A DNA stretch of 64,000 nucleotides from Streptomyces sp. D2-8 (GTDB taxonomy: Bacteria; Actinomycetota; Actinomycetes; Streptomycetales; Streptomycetaceae), in the NCBI RefSeq assembly GCF_023184515.1, contig NZ_JAAHBP010000020.1, positions 124,001 through 188,000 on the forward strand. Direction: 5' to 3'. Position numbers and translations under genes: made by a program. This document shows positions 52,672 to 61,411 of the stretch, piece by piece. Positions within the stretch are counted from its first letter, which is position 1, and every line of letters starts with the position of its first letter. The notes beneath the pieces were generated by a model. The model saw only the letters and a program-made list of their open reading frames with translations. It searched no databases and was not told the origin of the DNA.

Positions 52672-53433
52672 CTAGTCGAGCGGTCCGCCGGCCACGTACA
52701 GCACCTGGCCGGAGACGAATCCGGCCGCCTCGCCGGTGAAGAAGGCGATGGCGTTGGCGATGTCCTCCGGCTCGCCGACCCGGGCCACCGGGATCTGGGT
52801 GGCGGCGGCGGCCTTGAAGTCCTCGAAGCCCATGCCGACGCGGTCGGCGGTGGCCTTGGTCATCTCGGTGGCGATGAACCCGGGGGCGACGGAGTTGGCG
52901 GTGACGCCGAACTTGCCGAGCTCCTTGGCGAGGGTCTTGGTGAAGCCCTGCAGGCCCGCCTTGGCCGCCGAGTAGTTCACCTGACCGCGGTTGCCGAGCG
53001 CGGACGACGACGACAGGTTGACGATCCGGCCGAAGCCCGCGTCCACCATGTGCTTCTGGCAGGCCTTGGACATCAGGAAGGCGCCGCGCAGGTGCACGTT
53101 CATGACGGTGTCCCAGTCGGAGACGCTCATCTTGAACAGCAGGTTGTCGCGCAGCACGCCCGCGTTGTTGACCAGGATCGTCGGCGCGCCGAGCTCCTCG
53201 GCGATCCGGGCGACGGCCGCCTCGACCTGTGCCTCGTCCGAGACGTCGCACCCGATCGCGACGGCCTTGCCGCCCGCGGCGGTGATCTTCTCGACGGTGT
53301 CCTTGCAGGCCGCCTCGTCGAGGTCGAGCACGGCGACCGCGCGGCCCTCGGCGGCCAGTCGTACGGCGGTGGCGGCACCGATGCCGCGCGCGGCACCGGT
53401 CACGACGGCAACCCGCTGCTCAGTGGTGGACAT
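52672..53433 (-). CDS. 3-Oxoacyl-ACP reductase-like SDR
   Basis: A 253-aa FabG-type SDR: TGAARGIG, DVSD, NNAG, LSSSSALGNRGQVNYSAAKAG and PGFIATEM. It is a reductase of 3-oxoacyl thioesters. ATG 53433. It is one of two paralogous SDRs in an operon without other fatty-acid genes, so it may use acyl-CoA in beta-oxidation. Confidence 0.9.
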   Translation of the reverse strand: MSTTEQRVAVVTGAARGIGAATAVRLAAEGRAVAVLDLDEAACKDTVEKITAAGGKAVAIGCDVSDEAQVEAAVARIAEELGAPTILVNNAGVLRDNLLFKMSVSDWDTVMNVHLRGAFLMSKACQKHMVDAGFGRIVNLSSSSALGNRGQVNYSAAKAGLQGFTKTLAKELGKFGVTANSVAPGFIATEMTKATADRVGMGFEDFKAAAATQIPVARVGEPEDIANAIAFFTGEAAGFVSGQVLYVAGGPLD

Positions 53434-53450
53434 GACTGCTACTCCTCAGG

Positions 53451-53464
53451 TGAGCGACCGCTTA
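53451..53464. promoter_or_regulatory. Operator candidate of the SDR operon
   Basis: TGAGCG-AC-CGCTTA contains AGCG/CGCT arms, 17 bp upstream of the FabG-like start. Similar AGCG-CGCT sites serve TetR-type repressors of lipid genes in actinobacteria; no such regulator gene is adjacent. Confidence 0.35.
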
Positions 53465-53662
53465 GTACCTTCAGTGGGAGTGACGCTAGAAGCCCTGGCA
53501 CCCGGTGTCAACGGCCCGGGGCGGCATGTGATCCATTACCCGGGGCCACCTGCCCGGCAGCGTCCCCCGGGACACCCGATCGGCGTACGGCCGCGCGCCG
53601 GGGCACGGCTCGGCACCTAGCGTCGGAGCGCGAGCCACCCGTGACCGGAAGGGAGACGCTCC

Positions 53663-54127
53663 ATGCGCCGTCGCATCGGTGCCATAGGCACGCTGTTCGC
53701 GATCGCCGCGATCGTGCCGCTGGCCGACCCCGCTCATGCCCGGCAGGACCTGGACTGCCGCGACTTCTCCTTCCAGGAGGACGCGCAGGCCGTCTTCGAC
53801 GCGAATCCGAGCGATCCCAACAGACTCGACGAGGATCAGGGCCCGGACGACGGCATCGCGTGCGAGGCCCTGGCCCGCCGGGGCATCATCTCCCCCACCG
53901 CCTCCGCCAGTCCGTCCGCCGCCGTCACCACCACTCCCACCACCTCCGCCAGTCCCTCCGCCCCCGTCACCGCCGCTCCCACCGCCACCCCGTCCCGAGG
54001 CGTGCGGGGCGGACTCGGGGGCGCGGTGGCCTCGGGGCCGGGCGACTGGGAGATGGGGATCGGCCTGGCCTTCGCGGCGGGTGCCGCCCTCGCGGCCGGC
54101 TACGTCGTGAGGCGTCGCCGGCACTGA
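53663..54127 (+). CDS. Excalibur-domain cell-surface protein
   Basis: A 154-aa exported protein. A signal peptide ends at PAHA. An Excalibur calcium-binding domain spans DLDCRDFSFQEDAQAVFDAN...DEDQGPDDGIACE (DxDxDGxxCE-like). A Ser/Thr/Pro linker follows, and a C-terminal TM with basic tail VRRRRH anchors it to the membrane. ATG 53663 has GGAAGGGAG upstream. Confidence 0.88.
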   Translation: MRRRIGAIGTLFAIAAIVPLADPAHARQDLDCRDFSFQEDAQAVFDANPSDPNRLDEDQGPDDGIACEALARRGIISPTASASPSAAVTTTPTTSASPSAPVTAAPTATPSRGVRGGLGGAVASGPGDWEMGIGLAFAAGAALAAGYVVRRRRH

Positions 54128-54146
54128 CCGCCGGGCAAGGTGGCCG

Positions 54147-54560
54147 TCACCTCACCAGCAGGTCCAGCAAGCGCTCCGTCTCCGCCGCCGGGTCCGTGGT
54201 CAGGCCGGTGTGCACGGGGCCGGGCTGGACGATCGTGGAGCGGGGGGCGACGAGCCAGCGGAAGCGGCGGCCCGGGTCGTCGGATGCCGCCTGGCCGGCC
54301 GCGGGACCGCCCGCGCACAGTCCCTCCACGGCTCGCAGGGCGGCTCGGACCCCGGCCGCGTCGGCCCGGGGGTCGAGGGCCAGCAGGCGGGCCTCGTCGA
54401 GGTGGGTGCGGGCACCGACGTAGGACTTCGCGCGGCAGTAGACGAGGACCCCGGCGTTGATGCACTCGCCGCGTTCGACGCGTGGGACGACGCGCAGGAC
54501 GGCGTACTCGTAGACGTGGCGGTCCCGGGGCCCGCCCTTGATGATGTGCCGGTCGTTCAC
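54147..54560 (-). CDS. DUF3037 family protein
   Basis: A 137-aa protein: YEYAVLRVVPRVERGECINAGVLVYCR is the DUF3037 signature, then LDPRADAAGV. GTG 54560 overlaps the HipA-like kinase stop by GTGA. The family typically sits next to HipA-like kinases, suggesting a shared function; none is established. Confidence 0.88.
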   Translation of the reverse strand: MNDRHIIKGGPRDRHVYEYAVLRVVPRVERGECINAGVLVYCRAKSYVGARTHLDEARLLALDPRADAAGVRAALRAVEGLCAGGPAAGQAASDDPGRRFRWLVAPRSTIVQPGPVHTGLTTDPAAETERLLDLLVR

Positions 54561-55312
54561 TTGAGCCCCTGGATGCGGTCGTGGATGAGGGCGGCCCGTG
54601 CGAGCAACGGGCGCGCGTACGCCTGCCTCAGGTCGTCCGGCGTGGCGAAGCCGGGTTCGTCCAGGAGCCAGGCGTCCGGGATCTGCGCGGTGGCGTCGGC
54701 GAGGAGTTCCTCGGTGACCAGGGGCGCCAACTCGGCTGCGGCGGAGGCGACATCGGGTGCGAAGGAGGCCAGCGCGTGGTCGCAGGCGTCGTACGGGCGG
54801 GCGGCGGAGGCCTCCACGCCGGGCCAGTTGTGGTGCCAGATCATCGTCGCGCCGTGGTCGACGAGCCACAGCTCGTCCCGCCACCTCAGCAGGTTGGGGT
54901 TGCGCCAGGACCGGTCGACGTTGTTGATCAGCGCGTCGAACCAGACCACCCGGCCGGCCTCCTCGGGGCTCACCGGGAACGCGAGCGGGTCGAAGCCGAG
55001 CGCGCCGGAGAGGAAGTCCATGCCGAGGTTGGTGCCGCCGCTGGACCGCAGCAGGCTCTGCACCTGCTCGTCCGGTTCGCCCAGCCCCAGCTCCGGGTCG
55101 AGCTCGACGGTGACCAGGCGCGGCATCCGCAGCCCCAGCCGGCGGGCGAGTTCCCCGCAGACCACCTCGGCGACGAGCGTCTTGCGGCCCTGTCCCGCGC
55201 CGGTGAACTTCAGGACGTAGGTGCCGAGGTCGTCGGCCTCGACCAGGCCCGGCAGCGAACCGCCCTCGCGCAGGGGCGCGATGAAACGGGTCGCGATCAC
55301 TTCCTTGAGCAT
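54557..55312 (-). CDS. HipA-like kinase
   Basis: A 251-aa protein with kinase-like motifs of the HipA group: YVLKFTGAGQGRKTLVAEVVCGELARRLGL (ATP-site Lys), INNVDRSWRNPNLL (catalytic Asp and Asn) and WLVDHGATM (metal-binding Asp). The usual HipA N-terminal subdomain and a HipB antitoxin are absent. Paired by overlap with DUF3037. May phosphorylate a protein or small molecule. Confidence 0.85.
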   Translation of the reverse strand: MLKEVIATRFIAPLREGGSLPGLVEADDLGTYVLKFTGAGQGRKTLVAEVVCGELARRLGLRMPRLVTVELDPELGLGEPDEQVQSLLRSSGGTNLGMDFLSGALGFDPLAFPVSPEEAGRVVWFDALINNVDRSWRNPNLLRWRDELWLVDHGATMIWHHNWPGVEASAARPYDACDHALASFAPDVASAAAELAPLVTEELLADATAQIPDAWLLDEPGFATPDDLRQAYARPLLARAALIHDRIQGLK

Positions 55313-55508
55313 CGCCCCAGGTTACTGACGCGCGCGGTGGCCGCGGCGACGGCCTCGCGGTGGCGGGCCGGAACCCGACAGCGAACCGACAGCTCCGCTT
55401 TACCCGTGTCCTTCCTCTAACCAGTCAGGATTTCGACATGGTCTGAACAGCCGGTCCGCAGGGGCCGTACCTCTCGGCAGATCACGAATCCCCGGAAGGA
55501 ACGTCAGC

Positions 55509-55997
55509 ATGACCAGCGAATCAGTTCAGCCGATGTCGGGACCGAGCCGCCGCACCGTCGTGGCGGCGGTTGGCGCGGCGGGGCTCACCGTGGCGCTGAC
55601 GGCGTGCGGGTCGGAGGACAAGGCGTCCGACCCGTCCACCGAACAGGGCGCCGCCGGCGGCGGCGCGACGAACGAAGGGGGCGGCTCGTCCGCCGGAGCG
55701 GGAGCCGGTGGTGCGGCGCTCGCGAAGACCGCCGACATCCCCGAGGGCAGCGGCAAGATCTTCAAGGACGAGAAGGTGGTGGTCTCACAGCCGGCCGCGG
55801 GCGACTACAAGGCCTTCTCGACGATCTGCACCCACCAGAACTGTCCGATGGTGGACCTCAAGGACGATGTCATCTCCTGCGCCTGCCACGGCAGTCAGTT
55901 CTCCGTCCTCGACGGCAGCGTGAAGAAGGGGCCGGCGGTGAAGCCGCTGGCGGCGAAGCAGATCAGCGTGAACGGCGACTCCATCACGCTCGCCTGA
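55509..55997 (+). CDS. Rieske [2Fe-2S] lipoprotein-like protein
   Basis: A 162-aa exported iron-sulfur protein. A twin-Arg motif SRRTVVAAVG precedes a hydrophobic stretch ending in LTAC. A Gly-rich linker follows, then the Rieske motifs CTHQNC and CACHGSQF. GGAAGG precedes ATG 55509. It is typical of stand-alone Rieske proteins exported by Tat after cluster insertion. Its 3' end overlaps the convergent isochorismatase-like gene by 14 bp. Redox partner unknown. Confidence 0.9.
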   Translation: MTSESVQPMSGPSRRTVVAAVGAAGLTVALTACGSEDKASDPSTEQGAAGGGATNEGGGSSAGAGAGGAALAKTADIPEGSGKIFKDEKVVVSQPAAGDYKAFSTICTHQNCPMVDLKDDVISCACHGSQFSVLDGSVKKGPAVKPLAAKQISVNGDSITLA

Positions 55998-56634
55998 CCT
56001 CACGCGGACGCTCCAGGCACGCCAGCACCTCGTCCGTGGTCGCGACCGTGGCGACCAACGCGAGGGTGTGGCGGATCATCGCGGGGGTGTAGTCGGCGGG
56101 CACTCCCGCGATGGCGTCCGCCGGGACGACGACGGTGTAGCCGCGGTTCACGGCGTCGAACACGGCGTTGGGGACGGCCACGTTGGCCGAGACCCCGGTC
56201 ACGATCAGCGTGCGGCAGCCGAGGTTGCGCAGCAGCGGATCGACGTCCGTGCCCTGCAAGGGCGACAGCCCGTGCAGACGCCGTACGACGAGGTCCTCCT
56301 CGGCGACCTCGATCGGGGTGGCCACCCGCACCGCCGGTGTGCCGGTCAGCTGCTGGACGGGCAGCCGTGCGGCGGCGCGGAACAAGCGGGCGTTGCGGTT
56401 GGCGCCGCGGCCGTCGGGGCGGCGCTCGGCGACGGCGTGGACGACCTGGACGCCGCCGTCGTGAGCGGCCGCCACCAGACGGGCGACGTTGGCGAGGGCA
56501 CCGCCGGCGCGTGCCTCCTCGGCGAGTTCGGGCAGTGCGCTGTCCGCCCCGACGACGCCCTCCTGGCACTCGACGGTGAGCAGCACGGTGGTGCGCGGTT
56601 CGAGGAGTTCGCTGAGCGCTTCGTACGAGGGCAT
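55984..56634 (-). CDS. Isochorismatase-like protein lacking the catalytic Cys
   Basis: A 216-aa cysteine-hydrolase-fold protein. VLLTVECQEGVVG is the first strand, with an acidic residue at the place of the catalytic Asp. The nucleophile region reads VTGVSANVAVPNAVFDAVNRGY, where active members have DVCV; the Cys is replaced by Ala. It should be inactive as a classical amidohydrolase or have another role. Start ATG 56634. Divergent from a PPOX protein. Confidence 0.82.
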   Translation of the reverse strand: MPSYEALSELLEPRTTVLLTVECQEGVVGADSALPELAEEARAGGALANVARLVAAAHDGGVQVVHAVAERRPDGRGANRNARLFRAAARLPVQQLTGTPAVRVATPIEVAEEDLVVRRLHGLSPLQGTDVDPLLRNLGCRTLIVTGVSANVAVPNAVFDAVNRGYTVVVPADAIAGVPADYTPAMIRHTLALVATVATTDEVLACLERPREVRRA

Positions 56635-56710
56635 GTCTCCCCCTGTCACCGGCGGCCGGGCGGGCGAGCGTAGCGACCATTGCGCACGGACGGAAGAGCA
56701 CTCATCCTTT

Positions 56711-56727
56711 TCTGACGTGATGTCAGA
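56711..56727. promoter_or_regulatory. Operator candidate in the isochorismatase/PPOX gap
   Basis: TCTGAC-GTGAT-GTCAGA has perfect 6-bp arms. A second inverted repeat, GAGGA-TC-TCCTC, adjoins it (56726-56737). Both lie upstream of the PPOX gene. Confidence 0.55.
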
Positions 56728-56766
56728 GGATCTCCTCTGGCACGACGTGGGAGAAAGAGGGGGCGC

Positions 56767-57237
56767 ATGACCGTCACTCAGCAGCGCAGAGGCCGGAAGA
56801 TCATGATGACGCCGGGTGAGCTGGACGAGTTCCTGATCACCCAGCGCACCTGCCGGGTCGCCACGGTGTCGGCCGGGGGCGCGCCGCACGTGAGCACGCT
56901 GTGGTTCGCCTGGGACGGCACCTCCATGTGGCTGTACTCGGTCGTGCGCAGCAAGCGGTGGACCGACCTGCGGCGCGACCCGCGGGTGGCGATCGTGGTC
57001 GACACCGGCGAGGAGTACGACGAGCTGCGCGGCGCCGAGCTGTCGGGCACGGTCGAGTTCGTGGGCGAGATCCCGCGCACCGGTGAGCTGCGGGCCGAAC
57101 TCGACGTCCCGGAGACGCTGTTCGCGCGGAAGAACTTCGGCCTGGAGGAGATGCCGCACGACGGCAGGCACGCCTGGATCCGTCTGACGCCGCAGAAGAT
57201 CGTCTCCTGGGACTTCCGCAAGCTGGCCGGGCAGTAG
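56767..57237 (+). CDS. PPOX-class flavin/F420-binding split-barrel protein
   Basis: A 156-aa pyridoxamine-oxidase-fold protein. LDEFLITQRTCRVATVSAGGAPHVSTLWFAWDGTSMWLYSVVRSKRWTDLRRDPRVAIVVDTG is the cofactor-binding pattern (FMN or F420). The C-terminal KIVSWDFRKL is typical. Enzyme activity unknown. Confidence 0.85.
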   Translation: MTVTQQRRGRKIMMTPGELDEFLITQRTCRVATVSAGGAPHVSTLWFAWDGTSMWLYSVVRSKRWTDLRRDPRVAIVVDTGEEYDELRGAELSGTVEFVGEIPRTGELRAELDVPETLFARKNFGLEEMPHDGRHAWIRLTPQKIVSWDFRKLAGQ

Positions 57238-57255
57238 CCGCACTCACCCGGAACG

Positions 57256-58158
57256 TCAGCCGACGCTCTCCCCCGCCGCCCGCAGGGCCTTCACCGCCGC
57301 CCGGATCGACGGGCGGCGGTCCGCGTCCGCGCGCCAGACGACGTACACGTGCCGCCGGACCCGCTGCCTGAGGGGGACGGTCACGACCCCGGCGGGCACG
57401 GGGTGGCGGCCGAGCACCGGGGCGATGCACACCCCGAGGCCCGCGGCGACCAGCGCGAGCTGCGTGTGGTTCTCGGCGGCGCGGTGGCCGACGATCGGCT
57501 CGACGCCCATGGAGCGCAGCGTGAACATCAGCCACTCGTGGCAGAATTCGCCCTCGCCCCAGGTGATCCACTCGTCGTCGGCGAACTCGGCGAGATCCAC
57601 CTCCGCGCGCTCCGCGAGCCGGTGGCCCACCGGCATGGCGACCTCGGCCGGGTCGTCCAGGATCGACGCCTTGACCAGGCCGTCGGGCAGCGCCATCGGC
57701 TTGTTGTACCAGTCGAGCACCACGGCGAGGTCGAGGTCGCCGCGCACGACTCCGGCGATGCCCTGCTCCGGTTCGAGCTCGCACGAGCGCAGCCGGAGCG
57801 CGGGGTGCCGCTCGCGCAGTGCGGCCAGCGCGTGGGGGAACAGCCCCCGTGCGGCCGTCGGGAAGGCCGACAGCCTGAGCTCGCCGACGACCTGCCCGCG
57901 CTGCGCCTCCAGGTCGGCCTGGGCCAGTTCCACCTGGGACAGGATGCGCGCGGCGTGCTCGGCGAGCAGCCGGCCCGCGTCGGTGAGCCGCACGCCCCGG
58001 CCGTTCTTGGCGAGGAGCTGCTGGCCGGCCTCCCGCTCCAGCTTGGCCAGTTGCTGCGAGACGGCGGAGGTCGTGATGTGCAGCCCCTCGGCCGCACCGC
58101 TGACCGAGCCGTGCCGGGCGAGGGCGTCGAGGGTGCGCAGGCGCTCCAGGTTCAACAT
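57256..58158 (-). CDS. LysR-family transcriptional regulator
   Basis: A 300-aa LTTR. HTH: MLNLERLRTLDALARHGSVSGAAEGLHITTSAVSQQLAKLER; the effector domain begins near residue 90. Start ATG 58158. Divergent from an EamA transporter, which it probably controls. It could also act on the adjacent PPOX gene. Confidence 0.93.
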   Translation of the reverse strand: MLNLERLRTLDALARHGSVSGAAEGLHITTSAVSQQLAKLEREAGQQLLAKNGRGVRLTDAGRLLAEHAARILSQVELAQADLEAQRGQVVGELRLSAFPTAARGLFPHALAALRERHPALRLRSCELEPEQGIAGVVRGDLDLAVVLDWYNKPMALPDGLVKASILDDPAEVAMPVGHRLAERAEVDLAEFADDEWITWGEGEFCHEWLMFTLRSMGVEPIVGHRAAENHTQLALVAAGLGVCIAPVLGRHPVPAGVVTVPLRQRVRRHVYVVWRADADRRPSIRAAVKALRAAGESVG

Positions 58159-58191
58159 GTAAGCAATGCTACGCAGTACCGGGTGCGAAAT

Positions 58192-58208
58192 CTCGATTGT
58201 GCTACGAG
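58192..58208. promoter_or_regulatory. Possible LysR site
   Basis: CTCG-N9-CGAG is a short dyad between the divergent LysR and EamA genes, with the T...A ends only partly matching an LTTR box. Confidence 0.3.
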
Positions 58209-58233
58209 GTTCTGCTGCCGCATCGTGACTGGC

Positions 58234-59187
58234 ATGAGCACCGTCACCACCTCGCCAGGCCGGGTCACCATCACCCCGCCCGCACCGCCCGGCCACCGCC
58301 TCGACTGGCGTCTCCGGTTCGCCGCCCTGTCCTTGATCTGGGGCTTCAGCTTCCTCCTCATCAAGGTGGGCACCGGCGGGTACGCGCCGTTCCAGGTGAC
58401 GCTCGGCCGGCTGGCGTTCGGCACGGCGGTGCTGGCCGCCGCGATGGCGGTGCGACGCGAGCGGCTGCCGCGCGGGGCGCGCACCTGGGGGCATCTGGCA
58501 GTGGCCGCGTTCCTGCTCAACGCCCTGCCGTTCTCCCTGTTCGCGTACGCTGAGCTGACCATCCCGTCCACCCTGGCGGGCATCTGCAACGCGACCTCGC
58601 CGCTGTGGGGCATGGCGTTGTCGCTGGTCGCCCTGTCGGAGGACCGCCCGACCCGGGTGCGGGTGGCGGGGCTCGGGCTGGGCTTCCTCGGGGTGCTCAC
58701 GGTGCTGGGCGCCTGGCAGGGCTTCCACGGCCTGGACGCCACCGGGACGGCACTGGCCCTGCTCGCCTCCCTCAGCTATCCGATCGGCTGGATCTACGTC
58801 CGCCGCACCCTGGCCGGCACCGGCCACTCGCACCTGTCGATGACCGGCGCGCAGCTGCTCCTCGCGACGGTCCAACTGGCGGTCGTGACCCCGCTGTTCA
58901 CGACCATGCCCACCCGCGTGTCCGTCGTGCCGCTGCTGGCGATCGCCGCCCTGGGCGCGCTGGGCACGGGCCTCGCGGTGCTCCTCCAGTACGGCCTGGT
59001 CGCGGAAGTCGGCCCGACGACCGCGCAGATGGTCACCTACATCGTCCCGGTCATCGCCACGGCCGCGGGCATCGCGCTCCTCGGCGAGGCGCTCACCTGG
59101 TCGACACCGGTCGGCGCGGCGATCGTGCTGACGGGGGCGGCGCTCACCCAGGTGCGACCGAAGCAGCGACCGGCGCCTCAGCCTTAG
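58234..59187 (+). CDS. EamA/DMT-superfamily transporter
   Basis: A 317-aa membrane protein with about ten TM helices and two EamA halves: FAALSLIWGFSFLLIKVGTGGYAP begins the first half and LALLASLSYPIGWIYVRRTL the second. Divergent from LysR. The 3' end (last codons and stop) falls within the 59.2-kb repeat array. Metabolite exporter; substrate unknown. Confidence 0.9.
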   Translation: MSTVTTSPGRVTITPPAPPGHRLDWRLRFAALSLIWGFSFLLIKVGTGGYAPFQVTLGRLAFGTAVLAAAMAVRRERLPRGARTWGHLAVAAFLLNALPFSLFAYAELTIPSTLAGICNATSPLWGMALSLVALSEDRPTRVRVAGLGLGFLGVLTVLGAWQGFHGLDATGTALALLASLSYPIGWIYVRRTLAGTGHSHLSMTGAQLLLATVQLAVVTPLFTTMPTRVSVVPLLAIAALGALGTGLAVLLQYGLVAEVGPTTAQMVTYIVPVIATAAGIALLGEALTWSTPVGAAIVLTGAALTQVRPKQRPAPQP

Positions 59188-59400
59188 CCGCGCGGGGGCT
59201 CGAGGGCCGCGGCGGGTGCCCCGACCCCAGCCGAGCCGGCGCCGCCCGAAGGCCACGGCCGGTGCCTCACCCACAGCCAAGCCAGCGCCCGAAGGCCGCG
59301 ACGACCGGTGCCGCAGCCGTAGCAGCTACGCCGGGCCCGAAGGCCGAGGCAGGTGTCTCAGTCATAGCTGCGTGCCGGGGCGGGCCCGAGGGCCGAGGCG
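59158..59400. repeat. Degenerate 43-49 bp direct repeat array
   Basis: The core CCCGAAGGCC (or CCCGAGGGCC/CTCGAGGGCC) recurs at 59199, 59245, 59288, 59336 and 59385, each followed after some bases by GGTGCC or GGTGTC, then CAGCC/CAGTC and TAGC. Spacings are 46, 43, 48 and 49 bp. A partial copy lies in the EamA 3' end, and the array runs into the last 12-14 codons of the MocR gene. It fills the 170-bp convergent gap. Confidence 0.75.
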
Positions 59401-60689
59401 ATCGCGTCGGCCAGCGTGTCGATCTCGCCCCCGTCGAGCGTCGAGACGGTGACCCGGATGCCGGGCGGCGCGTTCAGCCGGAAGCGGGCGCCGGGGGCCA
59501 CGGCCCAGCCGGCGTGCAGCAGCCGGGCGACGGCGCCGGTCTCGTCCGGCACGGGTACCCACACGTTCATGCCGCTGCGCCCGTGCGCCGCGACACCGCG
59601 CCGCTCCAGCGCCCCGATCAGCGCGTCCCGCCGCCGCCCGTACGACGCCGCCACCTCGGCCGTGTCCACCGCGCCGTCGGCCCACAGCCGCACCAGGGCC
59701 CGCTGCATCAGCCGGCTGACCCAGCCGGGTCCGAGCCGGTGCCGCCCGCGGACCCGGTCGACGGTGACGGCGTCCCCGGTGAGCAGGGCGAGACGCAGAT
59801 CGGGGCCGTAGGCCTTGGCGGCCGAGCGTACGAAGGCCCAGTGCCGGGTGACTCCGGCCAGGGGATGCAGGGGCACGTCGACGATGCCGTGGCCGTGGTC
59901 GTCCTCGATCAGCAGGACCTCCGGGTACTCACCGAGCACGGCTCGCAGGGCACGCGCGCGTGGGGCGGTCACCGCGGCGCCGGTCGGGTTCTGCGCCCGG
60001 TCCGTGACGATCAGGGCCCGCGCCCCGGCCTCCAGCGCCCGGCGCACATCCTGCGCACGGGGCCCCTCGTCGTCGACGCCGACGGGTACCGTCCGCAGCC
60101 CGAGCGCGGGCACGAGGTCGAGGGTGCGGCCCCAGCCGGGGTCCTCGACGGCGACGGTGTCGCCGGGCTTGAGGTGGGCCGCCAGCACGCGTTCGACGCC
60201 GTCGAGGGCCCCGGAGACCACGGCGAGCGGCCCGTCCGGCACCCCGTCGGCGTCGAGTCCGGCCCGCGCGATCCGGGCCAGCTCCGGTTCCACGGGGGTG
60301 TCCCCGTAGAGCACGGGCGCCCGGTCGCCCTCGGCGGCGGCCGCCCCGAACGCGGCCGCGAGCGGCGGCAGCAGCGCCGGATCCGGATTGCCCTGCGCGA
60401 CGTCCCGCACGCCCTCGGGGACGTCCACCCTGAAGTGCTCCCGCCCGGTCGTCGCGGGGGCGGGCCGCACCCGGCTGCCGCGCCGGCCCGCGGTCTCGAT
60501 GACTCCGCGCTCGCGCAGGGTCCGGTACGCGGCCGCGACCGTGTTGGGGTTCACCCCCAGCCGCTCCGCCAACTCCCGCATGGGAGGCAGCAGTTGACCA
60601 GGCCGCAGCTCACCGTCCCCCACCGCCCGCTCGATGCTCGCGGAAATGTCCGCTGCGCGACGCCCACTGATCCGATACTCTCCTAGCAC
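59358..60689 (-). CDS. MocR-type regulator (GntR HTH + aminotransferase domain)
   Basis: A 443-aa PLP-dependent regulator. The N-terminal GntR winged helix has MRELAERLGVNPNTVAAAYRTLRERGVI. The class I aminotransferase fold follows, with RSAAKAYGPDLRLA as the PLP-lysine motif. Start GTG 60689. It is divergent from two FMN split-barrel (pyridoxamine-oxidase-like) genes, as PdxR-type MocR regulators often are with vitamin B6 genes; here the targets are probably flavoproteins. Confidence 0.92.
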   Translation of the reverse strand: MLGEYRISGRRAADISASIERAVGDGELRPGQLLPPMRELAERLGVNPNTVAAAYRTLRERGVIETAGRRGSRVRPAPATTGREHFRVDVPEGVRDVAQGNPDPALLPPLAAAFGAAAAEGDRAPVLYGDTPVEPELARIARAGLDADGVPDGPLAVVSGALDGVERVLAAHLKPGDTVAVEDPGWGRTLDLVPALGLRTVPVGVDDEGPRAQDVRRALEAGARALIVTDRAQNPTGAAVTAPRARALRAVLGEYPEVLLIEDDHGHGIVDVPLHPLAGVTRHWAFVRSAAKAYGPDLRLALLTGDAVTVDRVRGRHRLGPGWVSRLMQRALVRLWADGAVDTAEVAASYGRRRDALIGALERRGVAAHGRSGMNVWVPVPDETGAVARLLHAGWAVAPGARFRLNAPPGIRVTVSTLDGGEIDTLADAIASALGPAPARSYD

Positions 60690-60700
60690 AAAGCCAATTA

Positions 60701-60712
60701 TGCACTAGTGCA
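60701..60712. promoter_or_regulatory. Perfect palindrome between MocR and PPOX genes
   Basis: TGCACTAGTGCA is a perfect 12-bp palindrome with partial AT-rich symmetry beyond it. It is 12 bp from the preferred downstream start and 11 bp from the MocR start, a likely site for the MocR protein. Confidence 0.7.
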
Positions 60713-60724
60713 ATGGAGAGCGCC

Positions 60725-61411
60725 ATGCAGGGGACCGCGCAGACGCCGCCGCAGCCCGACACCGCCTACACCCCGACCGACCGCACCGTCCCCACCCGCT
60801 CACCCGACCGAGCCTCGTACGACAGGGAACTGGTGCACGCGATACTCGACGAGGCCTACGTCTGCCATCTCGGGTTCGTCCGCGAGGGGGCTCCGGTCGT
60901 GCTGCCCACGCTGTACGCCCGGGTCGGCGAGCGGCTGTACGTGCACGGCTCGACGGGCTCGCGTCCGCTGCGGGCGGCCGGTCAGGCCGACCCGGGCCTC
61001 CCGGTCTGCCTGACGGTCACGCACGTCGACGGTCTGGTCCTGGCCCGCTCGGCCTTCCACCACTCGATCAACTACCGCTCCGTGATGGTGCACGGCGTCG
61101 CCCACGACGTGACGGACCCCGAGGAGAAGCGTCAGGCCCTGGACGCGCTGGTCGACCACGTCGTGCCCGGCCGCTCCGCGGACTCGCGCCCCGCCGACAA
61201 GAAGGAGCTGGCCGCCACCGCCGTGATCCGCCTGGACCTGGACGAGGTCTCCGCGAAGCTGCGCACCGGCGGCGTGAACGACGAACCGGAGGACCTCGCC
61301 CTCCCCCACTGGGCCGGCGTCGTCCCGGTGCGGCGCGCCTACGGCACGCCCCTCCCCGACCCGGGCCTGGCCCCCGGCACCGAACTGCCCGGCTACCTCA
61401 CGGCCCTGTGA
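60725..61411 (+). CDS. FMN-binding split-barrel protein
   Basis: A 228-aa pyridoxamine-oxidase-fold protein, NimA/PPOX_2-like: LVHAILDEAYVCHLGFVREGAPVVLPTLYARVGERLYVHGSTGS is the flavin-binding part, then CLTVTHVDGLVLARSAFHHSINYRSVMVHG. ATG 60725 is preferred over 60713: GGAGAG precedes it. It overlaps the next start by 1 bp. Role uncertain; might detoxify or act in B6/flavin metabolism. Confidence 0.85.
   Translation: MQGTAQTPPQPDTAYTPTDRTVPTRSPDRASYDRELVHAILDEAYVCHLGFVREGAPVVLPTLYARVGERLYVHGSTGSRPLRAAGQADPGLPVCLTVTHVDGLVLARSAFHHSINYRSVMVHGVAHDVTDPEEKRQALDALVDHVVPGRSADSRPADKKELAATAVIRLDLDEVSAKLRTGGVNDEPEDLALPHWAGVVPVRRAYGTPLPDPGLAPGTELPGYLTAL

Noticed and set aside
59158..59400. CRISPR array
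   Set aside because: Units are degenerate, without constant repeat and variable spacer segments, and no cas gene is present.
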